Shown here: in pieces, positions 1 to 6,341 of the stretch
Numbering within the stretch: position 1 is the first letter of the stretch
Layout: each line of letters opens with the position of its first letter
DNA from: JBOGED01 sp050743625
Lineage (GTDB): Bacteria; Actinomycetota; Nitriliruptoria; Euzebyales; Egibacteraceae
Direction of reading: 5' to 3'
Assembly: GCA_050743625.1 (NCBI GenBank)
Contig: JBOGED010000471.1
Span: 1-15,715 of the forward strand
DNA length: 15,715 nt
The notes under the pieces: model-generated
The model's input: the letters and a program-made list of their open reading frames with translations, nothing else
Databases searched by the model: none
What the model was told of the DNA's origin: nothing
Program-made: the position numbers and the translations under genes

Positions 1-1
1 G

Positions 2-1975
2 CCCGGTGGCTCCGGCGTGCCGGGAAGCCCTGGCGGCGGACCCGTCGGTGGGCCGGGCGCTGGGCCGGGTGGTCCGCCCGGAGCACCCCCAGGTACCGCT
101 CCCGGTCGCCCAGCTGGCGCCCGCAAGGGTAAGCGTGACCGGAGGCGCAAGGAGCCAACGCTCCAAGAGCAGTTCGAGGCCAGCGCCCAGCCACGTCGGC
201 GCGCGGGTGGGCCGGTTAAGGCTGCGGTCTCAGGACCGGTCGACGTGATCCCCGGGATCACCGTGGGTGAGTTCGCCAAGGCGATCGGCGTCAACGCGAC
301 CGACATCGTTCGAGTCCTGTTCAACATGGGCGAGATGATGACCGTCACGCAGTCCATGTCTGCGGACCTGATCGAGCTGGTGGGCGCGGAGATGGACGCC
401 GACGTGCGGTTCATCACTCCTGAGGATCTCGAGTTCGGCGCCGAGGAGGAGGACGAGGCGGGTCAGATGGCCCCTCGTGCTCCGGTGGTCGTGGTAATGG
501 GCCACGTGGATCACGGAAAGACGCTGTTGCTCGACGCGATCCGCGAAGCCGACGTCGTGTCGGGCGAGGCGGGAGGGATCACGCAGCACATCGGCGCCTA
601 TCAGGTCATGCAGAACGACCGCCCGATCACGTTCATCGACACCCCGGGTCACGAGGCGTTCACTCAGATGCGTGCTCGTGGCGCCAACGTCACGGACGTC
701 GCGATCCTCGTGGTAGCCGCCGACGATGGTGTGAAGCCGCAGACGGTCGAGGCGATCAACCACATCCGGGCCGCTGACGTCCCGATCATCGTCGCGGTCA
801 ACAAGATTGATAAGGAGGGTGCCGATCCCGTACGGGTCCGCACCCAACTCACCGAGTACGGCTTGGTCGCGGAGGAGTTCGGCGGCCAGACGACGATGGT
901 CGATGTATCCGCGAAGCGCAAGACCAACATCGACGAGCTGCTCGAGATGGTGCTCCTCCAGGCCGATGTGATGGACCTTGAGGCCAACCCGCACAGGAGG
1001 GCGCGGGGAAGGGTGATCGAGTCGGTCTTGGACCGCGGCAGGGGCGCGGTCGCCACGGTGTTGGTACAAGCTGGCACGCTGCGCATCGGGGATAACCTTG
1101 TCGCTGGCATCGCCGACTGCAAGGTCAGGGCGATGTTCGACGAAGACGGGGAACCGGTTCGTGAAGCAGGACCGTCCACGCCCGTCCAGGTGCTCGGATG
1201 GAATGAGGTGCCTGACGCGGGTGACGAGTTCCGTGTCGTCGAGGATGAACGCACCGCTCGCGACATCGCCTCGAACCGTAAGTCGCGGCAGCGGCGGATG
1301 GAGCTCGCCGAGCGGCGGACCCTCTCGCTCGAAGATCTCTCTGGCGCGATCGCCGAGGGTGAGATCAAGACGCTCAACCTCATCGTGAAGGGCGATGTGG
1401 CCGGATCGGTCGAGGCCGTGGCTGACGCGATGAACAAGCTTCAGCTACCGGAGGTCGGGATCCAGATCCTCCACAAGGCGGTCGGTGCCGTCACGGAAAG
1501 TGACGTCGACCTCGCCGAGACCTCGGACGCCATCATCATCGCGTTCAACGTCCGGCCGGACGCGAACGCGCGCCGAGCGATAGAAGAATCTGGCGTCGAC
1601 CTGCGCCAGTACTCGATCATCTACAAGGCGGTCGAGGACATCGAGAACGCGGTCTCTGGAATGCTGGCGCCGAAGTTCGAGGAGGTCATCACCGGGCGAG
1701 CCCAGGTGCGAGAGGTCTTCCGCGTTCCTCGGGTTGGATTCGTCTTCGGTTGCTACGTGACCGAGGGCGAAGTCCGACGGAACGCCCAGGTACGCGTGGT
1801 CCGCGAGGGCGTTGTCGTCGCCGATGATCGGGTGACCTCGCTGCGCCGCTTCAAGGAGGACGTCACCGAGGTATCGAGCGGATACGAATGCGGTATCGGC
1901 CTGGACAGATTCCAGGACGTCAAGGTTGGCGATGAGTTCGAAGTCTACGAGGAGCGTGAGCTCGCCCGCGTCTAA
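2..1975 (+). CDS. infB: Translation initiation factor IF-2 (5' end outside window)
   Basis: IF-2 is the GTPase that places initiator fMet-tRNA on the 30S subunit and promotes 50S joining. The frame is open from the window edge, so this is a 3' partial gene; no start is visible. In order one sees a Gly/Pro-rich linker, a basic stretch, an IF2-N-like module (about bases 240-410), and the G domain with GHVDHGKT (near base 499), DTPGH, NKID and SAK motifs. Domain II follows, then domain III with IVKGDVAGSVEAV, and a C-terminal tRNA-binding domain (domain IV) ending near GYECGIGL. All G-motifs are intact and the C-terminus is normal. It heads a run of translation genes (ylxP and rbfA follow), as in many bacteria. 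Identification is secure; only the N-terminal extent is unknown. Confidence 0.97.
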   Translation, partial: PGGSGVPGSPGGGPVGGPGAGPGGPPGAPPGTAPGRPAGARKGKRDRRRKEPTLQEQFEASAQPRRRAGGPVKAAVSGPVDVIPGITVGEFAKAIGVNATDIVRVLFNMGEMMTVTQSMSADLIELVGAEMDADVRFITPEDLEFGAEEEDEAGQMAPRAPVVVVMGHVDHGKTLLLDAIREADVVSGEAGGITQHIGAYQVMQNDRPITFIDTPGHEAFTQMRARGANVTDVAILVVAADDGVKPQTVEAINHIRAADVPIIVAVNKIDKEGADPVRVRTQLTEYGLVAEEFGGQTTMVDVSAKRKTNIDELLEMVLLQADVMDLEANPHRRARGRVIESVLDRGRGAVATVLVQAGTLRIGDNLVAGIADCKVRAMFDEDGEPVREAGPSTPVQVLGWNEVPDAGDEFRVVEDERTARDIASNRKSRQRRMELAERRTLSLEDLSGAIAEGEIKTLNLIVKGDVAGSVEAVADAMNKLQLPEVGIQILHKAVGAVTESDVDLAETSDAIIIAFNVRPDANARRAIEESGVDLRQYSIIYKAVEDIENAVSGMLAPKFEEVITGRAQVREVFRVPRVGFVFGCYVTEGEVRRNAQVRVVREGVVVADDRVTSLRRFKEDVTEVSSGYECGIGLDRFQDVKVGDEFEVYEERELARV

Positions 1976-2002
1976 AGGGTGGGCTCGCGCGCGCTGGTGG
2001 AG

Positions 2003-2299
2003 ATGTTCGCGGCTCTCTTGGTCCTCGACCTTCACGTACCCGCCTCGGGATCGTTAAAGGCGAAACGCGCGGTGGTGAAGCAGTTGTGCGCGCGCCTGCG
2101 TGGCGACCTCAACGTGTCAGTCGCTGAGATCGGGTACCAAGACCTTTGGCAGCGGTGCCTACTCGGCGTCGCGATCGCCGCCGGCTCAGAGGTCGGCGCG
2201 CGCCGCGTGGCCCAACACGCCGAGAAGCTGATCGCACGCGATCCACGCGTAGACATCCTGTCGCGGCACGTGGAGGTGGTGGTCCCAGAGCTGCAGTAG
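2003..2299 (+). CDS. ylxP: DUF503 / YlxP-like small protein
   Basis: This small protein of about 98 residues belongs to the DUF503 family, named after Bacillus subtilis YlxP, which is also encoded between infB and rbfA. Its molecular role is not established; the position suggests a link to ribosome assembly. Family traits visible are the N-terminal MFAALLVLDLHVP strand, the SLKAKRAVVKQL segment, the central VSVAEIGYQDLWQRCLLGVA and the final VDILSRHVEVV. I chose ATG 2003 because family members start at this MF-x-LVLDL segment. A GTG at 1979, three bases after the infB stop, would add eight residues (MGSRALVE) and is possible through translational coupling. The Shine-Dalgarno signal is poor for either choice. 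Confidence 0.85.
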   Translation: MFAALLVLDLHVPASGSLKAKRAVVKQLCARLRGDLNVSVAEIGYQDLWQRCLLGVAIAAGSEVGARRVAQHAEKLIARDPRVDILSRHVEVVVPELQ

Positions 2300-2411
2300 C
2301 TGGACGGGACAAGATCGTCGCGCGGATAGGCTTCGGTCGATCCGGCAAACATCGAGTTCGAGCGAGGCTCTCCGGTCGCCTATCCGCGCGACTACGAGGA
2401 CGGAATGAAGA
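2300..2411. other. Gap between ylxP and rbfA
   Basis: This 112-base gap interrupts an otherwise tightly packed run. No plausible coding frame fills it. It is mostly taken up by one large perfect inverted repeat, listed separately. A GAGGA ribosome-binding candidate lies at 2396-2400, eleven bases before the rbfA ATG. I see no convincing -35/-10 pair. Confidence 0.6.
2317..2392 (+). repeat. Perfect 15-bp inverted repeat with 46-nt loop upstream of rbfA
   Basis: The left arm GTCGCGCGGATAGGC (2317-2331) is exactly complementary to the right arm GCCTATCCGCGCGAC (2378-2392). In RNA this would be a long stem capped by a 46-base loop, ending 19 bases before the rbfA ATG and just before its likely ribosome-binding site. 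It could be an RNA control or processing element, or a small mobile-type palindrome with terminal inverted repeats. No target duplication is obvious at the edges and no second copy was noticed in the window. The pairing is seen directly; the role is unknown. Confidence 0.75.
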
Positions 2412-2759
2412 ATGAGAGTAGAGCGCGTCAATGCGACGATTCTCCAGATCCTGGCTGAGCTCATGCCAACGCTCGCGGATCCTAGGATTGGGTTCGTCAC
2501 CATCACTGATGTACGGACCAGCATGGACCTCGGTCACGCCAAGGTCTTCTACACCGTCCTGCCCGACGACGAGGACTCACGCGCCGAGGCGGCCGCTGGC
2601 CTGCGCAGTGCCGCCCCGTTGCTGCGCCGGGAGGTGGCGAGCCGTCTACGGGTCCGGCGGACTCCCGACCTGCACTTCACCCATGACCCGGTCCCAGGAC
2701 GTGGCCGCCGTATCGAGCATCTCCTGAAGACCACCCAACGGGCTCATGACGATTCCTGA
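2412..2759 (+). CDS. rbfA: Ribosome-binding factor A
   Basis: RbfA is a KH-type protein that binds the 30S subunit near helix 1 of 16S rRNA and assists late maturation, most needed in the cold. The 115-residue product shows the family core ADPRIGFVTITDV followed by DLGHAKVFYTVL, and the C-terminal LRVRRTPDLHFTHDPVPGRGRRIEHLL. It is at the short end for the family and lacks the usual few residues before the first helix. An in-frame TGA at 2406-2408 rules out an earlier start, so ATG 2412 is favoured. It overlaps the next gene by 14 bases, which suggests coupled translation. Identification is secure from sequence and from position after infB-ylxP. Confidence 0.93.
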   Translation: MRVERVNATILQILAELMPTLADPRIGFVTITDVRTSMDLGHAKVFYTVLPDDEDSRAEAAAGLRSAAPLLRREVASRLRVRRTPDLHFTHDPVPGRGRRIEHLLKTTQRAHDDS

Positions 2760-3759
2760 AGACGAATGGCGCCGTGCGGTCGCGGTGCTCACGGGCGCCA
2801 ACCAGGTTGCGCTCACGTGCCACGTCGATCCCGACGGCGATGCGCTCGGCTCGATGCTCGCGCTGGAGCGGGTGCTACGGCTGCGTGGCATCCGAACCTA
2901 CGCGGCGTGGGGCGACGAGACGCCACTTCCGAGGCGTTACGCGTTCCTCCCAGGAGTGGAGCGGCTCGCCTCACCTGACGACTTTCCCACCGAGCCGGAC
3001 GTGCTCGTGGTCTTCGACTGTGCGTCGGTGGAACGGATCGGCAAGCTCCGGTCAAGCGCCGAGGCCGCCGGCTGTGTGATCGTCCTCGACCATCACGCGA
3101 ACGGGGTACCGTTCGGCGACATCCGGCTGGTCGACGGCCAGGTCGCCGCGACCACCGTGCTGGTCGAGCGGTTAATCCGGTACATGGGCTCCAGCGTCGA
3201 CCACGCGATGGCGACATGCCTTTATGTGGGGCTCGTGACCGACACCGGTCGTTTCGGATACGCGTCGACCACCCCTGAGGTGATGGAGCTCGGCGCTCGG
3301 CTCATCGCATACGATATCGATCACGCGGCGATCAACCAGCGGATCTGGGAGTCGGTAAGCTTCGGATACGCGAAGATGCTCGGTCGCGCGATGGAGCGCG
3401 CGCGGCTGATTCCGGAAGTAGGGCTTGTCTGGACGGCGGTGCGGCAGCGCGACCTCTCCGAGCTCGGCATCACGATGGAGGAGACGGAGGGTCTGGTCGA
3501 AGTGCTCCGCGGGATCGAGTCCTGCGCGTGCACCTGTGTGTGTAAGGAGCAGTCCTACAGCGATGGCGATACCGGGGCCTGTATCTGGAAGGTTTCACTA
3601 CGCAGCAGGACCAGCGTCGATGTCGGCCGCATCGCCATCGAGCTGGGCGGTGGCGGTCATGCCGCGGCCGCCGGGTTCACCACGACCGGCGCGCTAGACG
3701 ACATCATCGCGGCCGTCGTGGAGCGCCTCCCCGCCCATCCGGCGCTGTACCCCGGCTGA
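2746..3759 (+). CDS. nrnA: DHH/DHHA1 phosphoesterase, NrnA-like nanoRNase / pAp phosphatase
   Basis: NrnA-type enzymes are Mn-dependent phosphoesterases that degrade very short RNAs and pAp; mycobacterial relatives also act on cyclic dinucleotides. The 337-residue product has the DHH metal motifs HVDPDGDALGS (residues 26-36), FDC with D91, DHH (115-117) and DTGRF (166-170), then a DHHA1 substrate-binding domain with GGGGHAAAAGF (301-311). All metal ligands are present, so it should be active. The oddity is a cysteine cluster in the DHHA1 domain: C260, C262, C264, C266 and C279, at the point where relatives usually read like xVAAVLKEQ. The gene starts inside rbfA (ATG 2746) and ends two bases before truB. 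The family is secure; the exact substrate is not. Confidence 0.88.
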   Translation: MTIPEDEWRRAVAVLTGANQVALTCHVDPDGDALGSMLALERVLRLRGIRTYAAWGDETPLPRRYAFLPGVERLASPDDFPTEPDVLVVFDCASVERIGKLRSSAEAAGCVIVLDHHANGVPFGDIRLVDGQVAATTVLVERLIRYMGSSVDHAMATCLYVGLVTDTGRFGYASTTPEVMELGARLIAYDIDHAAINQRIWESVSFGYAKMLGRAMERARLIPEVGLVWTAVRQRDLSELGITMEETEGLVEVLRGIESCACTCVCKEQSYSDGDTGACIWKVSLRSRTSVDVGRIAIELGGGGHAAAAGFTTTGALDDIIAAVVERLPAHPALYPG

Positions 3760-3761
3760 CC

Positions 3762-4688
3762 ATGGACGGAGTGCTGGTTGTCGATAAGCCAGGTGGAATG
3801 ACCTCTCATGATGTCGTCGCCGCCGTCCGCCGGATCGTCGGGCATCGGCAGGGGTCGAGGGAAGGCCCGTCATCGGTAAGATCGGTAAAAGTTGGCCACG
3901 CGGGCACGCTGGACCCTGATGCGACCGGTGTGCTTGTCGTCTGTCTGGGGCGGGCGACACGGCTCGTTCCCTATCTCCAGGCCTCGGCGAAGACCTACGA
4001 TGCGCGGGTGCGCCTCGGCGTCGAGACCACCACGCTCGACGCCAGTGGCGAGGTGACCGCACAACGAGACGCGTCCTCGGTCGACGAGGTGCAGCTTTGC
4101 GAGGTTCTCAAGAGCTTTGTGGGGGCGATCGAGCAGGTGCCGCCCATGGTGTCCGCGGTGAAGGTCGGCGGTGAGCGCCTGTACAAGAAGGCCCGACGGG
4201 GTGAGATCGTCGCGCGGCCGCCCCGCACCGTCCAGATTCACGAGATTGTGCTCGAGGATTTCGAGCCAGGCCCGCGAGCCGAGGCCGCGTTCCTCGTCAC
4301 GTGCTCGTCCGGCACGTACATTCGCACGTTGGCGGCTGACGTGGGGGAGCGTTTAGGGGTCGGCGCTCATCTGGCCACCCTGCGTCGCCTGGCGTCTGGG
4401 CGCTTCTCTTTGGAGGACGCGGTCGACCTCGAGAAGCTTCGGGAGTTGGGCGTCGCGGGTCAGCTGGCCGAGGCCATCCTGACCCCCGCCGAGGCGGTTG
4501 CCGACTATCCATCGGTGACGGTGGATTCGCAGGCCGCCCGGGACGTCACCAACGGCCGTCCTTTGGCCGCGACGGGCATCACTGGTCCGGTCGCCGTTCT
4601 TGACGCGCGCGGCAACCTGCTCGCGATGGTCTCCGACCGTGACAGCAGTGCCCGACCGCTCCTCGTATTGGCGACGGCGGGATCGTGA
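3762..4688 (+). CDS. truB: tRNA pseudouridine-55 synthase
   Basis: TruB converts U55 in the T-arm of tRNAs to pseudouridine. The 308-residue protein carries the N-terminal VLVVDKPGGMTSHDVV, the catalytic-loop motif GHAGTLDPDATGVL with D51 as nucleophile, the LYKKARRGE segment, the SGTYIRTLAADVGERLG motif, and a C-terminal extension of the actinobacterial kind. Compared with the usual RRI-x5-VGHAG spacing, about 13 extra residues (27-42 region) lie just before the catalytic loop, and part of this is an exact-looking 9-base duplication. ATG 3762 lies two bases after the preceding stop, with no clear Shine-Dalgarno, so translation is probably coupled. It overlaps ribF by four bases (GTGA). Identification is secure. 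Confidence 0.95.
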   Translation: MDGVLVVDKPGGMTSHDVVAAVRRIVGHRQGSREGPSSVRSVKVGHAGTLDPDATGVLVVCLGRATRLVPYLQASAKTYDARVRLGVETTTLDASGEVTAQRDASSVDEVQLCEVLKSFVGAIEQVPPMVSAVKVGGERLYKKARRGEIVARPPRTVQIHEIVLEDFEPGPRAEAAFLVTCSSGTYIRTLAADVGERLGVGAHLATLRRLASGRFSLEDAVDLEKLRELGVAGQLAEAILTPAEAVADYPSVTVDSQAARDVTNGRPLAATGITGPVAVLDARGNLLAMVSDRDSSARPLLVLATAGS

Positions 4689-5623
4689 CGCAACATGGGC
4701 GCGTCGTGCGCGGGCTCACCGAGGTCCTGCCGGCGCCCTCTATCGTGTCGGTCGGCTTCTTCGACGGGGTGCATCGTGGGCACCAGACGATCATCCGGCA
4801 GGCGGTACGGCAGGGCCGGGACCTGGGGATTCGAAGTGTGGTGGTGACGTTCGACCGGCACCCGATGGAGGTAGTGAATCCGGGAAGCCAGCCAGCGCTT
4901 CTCATGACACTGTACAGGCGCGCCCAGACACTCGCGGCTCAGGGTGTCGACCTGGTGGTCGTGCTCGAGTTCAGCGATTGGCTGCGGCACCTGGAGCCTT
5001 CCGCCTTTGTCGCCCACGTGCTCGTGGGCCCGTTGCAAGCGGTGCGTGTGGTGGTCGGCGCGAACTTCCGGTTTGGGCACAAGGCCGCGGGGGATGTCGC
5101 CTCCCTCGAGGATCTCGGATCGGATCACGGCTTCACCGTCGAAGGCGTCGGGCTGTTGGAGGCAGATGCCCGGGTGATCTCTTCCTCCGAGATCCGCGCC
5201 GCGTTGGAGGTTGGGAACGTCGAGTGGGCTGGTGAGATGCTCGGCCGTCCCCATGTGGTCGACGGGATCGTCGTGCGGGGAGACGCGAGGGGAAAGTCTC
5301 TCGGCTTCCCCACCGCGAACCTCCAGACCAGCCGGCGTCTCGCCATCCCCGCGCGGGGTGTCTACGCCGGTGTCTGCCACCTGCCCGACGGCACGCCCCA
5401 TGCGTGCGCCACGAACGTGGGCACCAACCCTACGTTCGGCGGCCAGGACCTGCGTGTCGAGTCGTTCCTTCTCGACTGGTCCGGCGACCTGTACGGGATG
5501 TCGGTCGCCGTGGACTTCCGTCATCGCTTGCGGGACGAGCTCCGCTTCGATTCGGCAGATGCGCTCATCACGCAGATGACGGCAGACGTCGTCCGCACCC
5601 GCACAGTCCTGGGATTGCCGTGA
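4685..5623 (+). CDS. ribF: Bifunctional riboflavin kinase / FAD synthetase
   Basis: RibF phosphorylates riboflavin to FMN and adenylylates FMN to FAD. The 312-residue product has an N-terminal nucleotidyltransferase domain with GFFDGVHRGH (24-33), TFDRHP (55-60) and SSSEIR (166-171), then a riboflavin kinase domain with GKSLGFPTANL (203-213), NVGTNPTF (244-251) and VESFLLD (258-264). All key motifs are intact. The start is the GTG whose last bases form the truB stop (GTGA). The flavin made here would also serve a flavin-dependent thymidylate synthase-like enzyme such as the one at 13982, although the window shows no direct link. The truB-ribF-rpsO-pnp order is common in bacteria. Confidence 0.95.
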   Translation: MTQHGRVVRGLTEVLPAPSIVSVGFFDGVHRGHQTIIRQAVRQGRDLGIRSVVVTFDRHPMEVVNPGSQPALLMTLYRRAQTLAAQGVDLVVVLEFSDWLRHLEPSAFVAHVLVGPLQAVRVVVGANFRFGHKAAGDVASLEDLGSDHGFTVEGVGLLEADARVISSSEIRAALEVGNVEWAGEMLGRPHVVDGIVVRGDARGKSLGFPTANLQTSRRLAIPARGVYAGVCHLPDGTPHACATNVGTNPTFGGQDLRVESFLLDWSGDLYGMSVAVDFRHRLRDELRFDSADALITQMTADVVRTRTVLGLP

Positions 5624-5654
5624 CCAGGGAGTTCGCCTCCCTCATATTGTCTGG

Positions 5655-5684
5655 TTGTTGCTGTCCCACCTCGGCGGCTAGGAT
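5655..5684 (+). promoter_or_regulatory. Probable housekeeping-sigma promoter for rpsO(-pnp)
   Basis: TTGTTG (5655-5660) and TAGGAT (5679-5684) are separated by 18 bases. TAGGAT is a frequent actinobacterial -10 form. Transcription would begin near 5691, giving an rpsO leader of about 144 bases. The box match is seen; activity is inferred. Confidence 0.5.
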
Positions 5685-5690
5685 AGCCCG

Positions 5691-5834
5691 AGTCGTTCCC
5701 CCTAGAACGACGTTATGTCGTGCCCGTATCTGGGTGCCGCTGAAGCCGGTATCGGTGCCAGCGGGGAGGACGTCCCCAGTCCCCGACGCGCCTAGCGTGC
5801 CATCCGGCGGGACCGTGAGCTACAGGAGAATGCA
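5691..5834 (+). promoter_or_regulatory. Structured 5' leader of rpsO (possible S15 autoregulation)
   Basis: Downstream of the predicted promoter the leader contains several hairpins. The clearest is GTCGTTC/GAACGAC (5692-5698 with 5705-5711, six-base loop). Others are GGGGA/TCCCC (5763-5767 with 5773-5777) and a possible CGCTG/CAGCG pair further out. An AGGAG ribosome-binding site lies at 5824-5828. Ribosomal protein S15 represses its own mRNA through leader structures that differ between phyla, so this is a reasonable candidate. I cannot match it to a named leader class by eye. Confidence 0.4.
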
Positions 5835-6107
5835 GTGACGAAGGGCGTTGTCCCGAACAAAGACGTGCTCATCAAGGAGTACGCGACCGCCGCAGGTGAT
5901 ACGGGATCACCCGAGGTCCAGGTGGCCCTCCTGACCGCCCGGATCAACCATCTGACCGAGCACTTGAAGGTTCATAAAAAGGACCATCACTCGCGAAGAG
6001 GCCTGCTTCAGATGGTTGGTCGCCGACGCCGCTTGCTCGCCTACCTCGCCAAGAATGACGTCGAGCGCTATCGGTTGCTGATCCAGCGTCTTGGACTCCG
6101 CCGTTGA
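5835..6107 (+). CDS. rpsO: 30S ribosomal protein S15
   Basis: S15 binds 16S rRNA helices h20-h22 and nucleates assembly of the 30S platform. The 90-residue product shows the family pattern GDTGSPEVQVALLTARINHLTEHLK, HKKDHHSRRGLL, VGRRRRLLAYL and the final YRLLIQRLGLRR. Length and charge are standard. The start is GTG 5835, six bases after AGGAG (5824-5828). An ATG at 5830-5832 opens only a two-codon frame that stops inside the start region, and is not the gene start. It has its own probable promoter and is followed by pnp, the usual arrangement. Identification is certain. Confidence 0.97.
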   Translation: MTKGVVPNKDVLIKEYATAAGDTGSPEVQVALLTARINHLTEHLKVHKKDHHSRRGLLQMVGRRRRLLAYLAKNDVERYRLLIQRLGLRR

Positions 6108-6117
6108 GTGAACACCC

Positions 6118-6148
6118 CGCGACGCCGAGCCCGAATGGCGGCGTCGCG
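6118..6148 (+). terminator. Hairpin after rpsO (attenuator or processing site)
   Basis: CGCGACGCCG (6118-6127) pairs perfectly with CGGCGTCGCG (6139-6148) around an 11-base loop, starting ten bases after the rpsO stop. There is no U-tract. In enterobacteria the rpsO-pnp gap holds a leaky terminator and an RNase III processing stem; a similar role is plausible here. Confidence 0.6.
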
Positions 6149-6305
6149 AGCTAAATGATCCAGCGCCGCCCGGACACGGCAAGGAGGCGTCAGTTGTCAG
6201 TGGTGAGTGCTGCGGTCGTCGAGAGGGGCAGCCACCCGTCGTCGGCGAACCGCAGCCCCCACCACTGGGAACTGGGGCTACCCGGGGCCGGGGGCGGCGC
6301 ACCGT

Positions 6306-6332
6306 GCGGCGCAGCATGCGCCGCGAGAGGAG
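6306..6332 (+). promoter_or_regulatory. Hairpin abutting the pnp ribosome-binding site
   Basis: GCGGCGC (6306-6312) pairs with GCGCCGC (6318-6324) around the loop AGCAT, directly followed by GAGAGGAG (6325-6332), the pnp Shine-Dalgarno. The stem could affect ribosome access or serve as a processing site. PNPase autoregulates through its leader in E. coli; here that is only an inference. Confidence 0.45.
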
Positions 6333-6341
6333 ACCCAACCC

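Larger units (their letters stand above)
6108..6341 (+). other. rpsO-pnp intergenic region with orphan Shine-Dalgarno and possible upstream ORF
   Basis: This 234-base gap holds the post-rpsO hairpin, a second hairpin beside the pnp ribosome-binding site, and a very strong AAGGAGG at 6181-6187. That site has no recognised gene behind it. A TTG at 6194 (or GTG 6200) lies at good spacing and opens a frame ending at 6394, out of frame with pnp and overlapping its first codons. The peptide has no recognised relatives by eye, so it may be a leader peptide or chance. Confidence 0.4.

Noticed and set aside
230..2035. Long minus-strand frames opposite infB (230-1069, 664-1437, 1445-2035)
   Set aside because: They are shadows of infB codon structure with Arg/Asp/Ser-rich translations and no recognisable domains.
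5404..5838. Plus-strand frame from ribF into the rpsO leader
   Set aside because: The first half is a shifted frame of ribF; the rest crosses the predicted promoter and leader and looks random.
6207..6341. N-terminal extension of pnp to GTG 6207
   Set aside because: The extra 45 residues are not PNPase-like and the strong ribosome-binding site is placed for ATG 6342.
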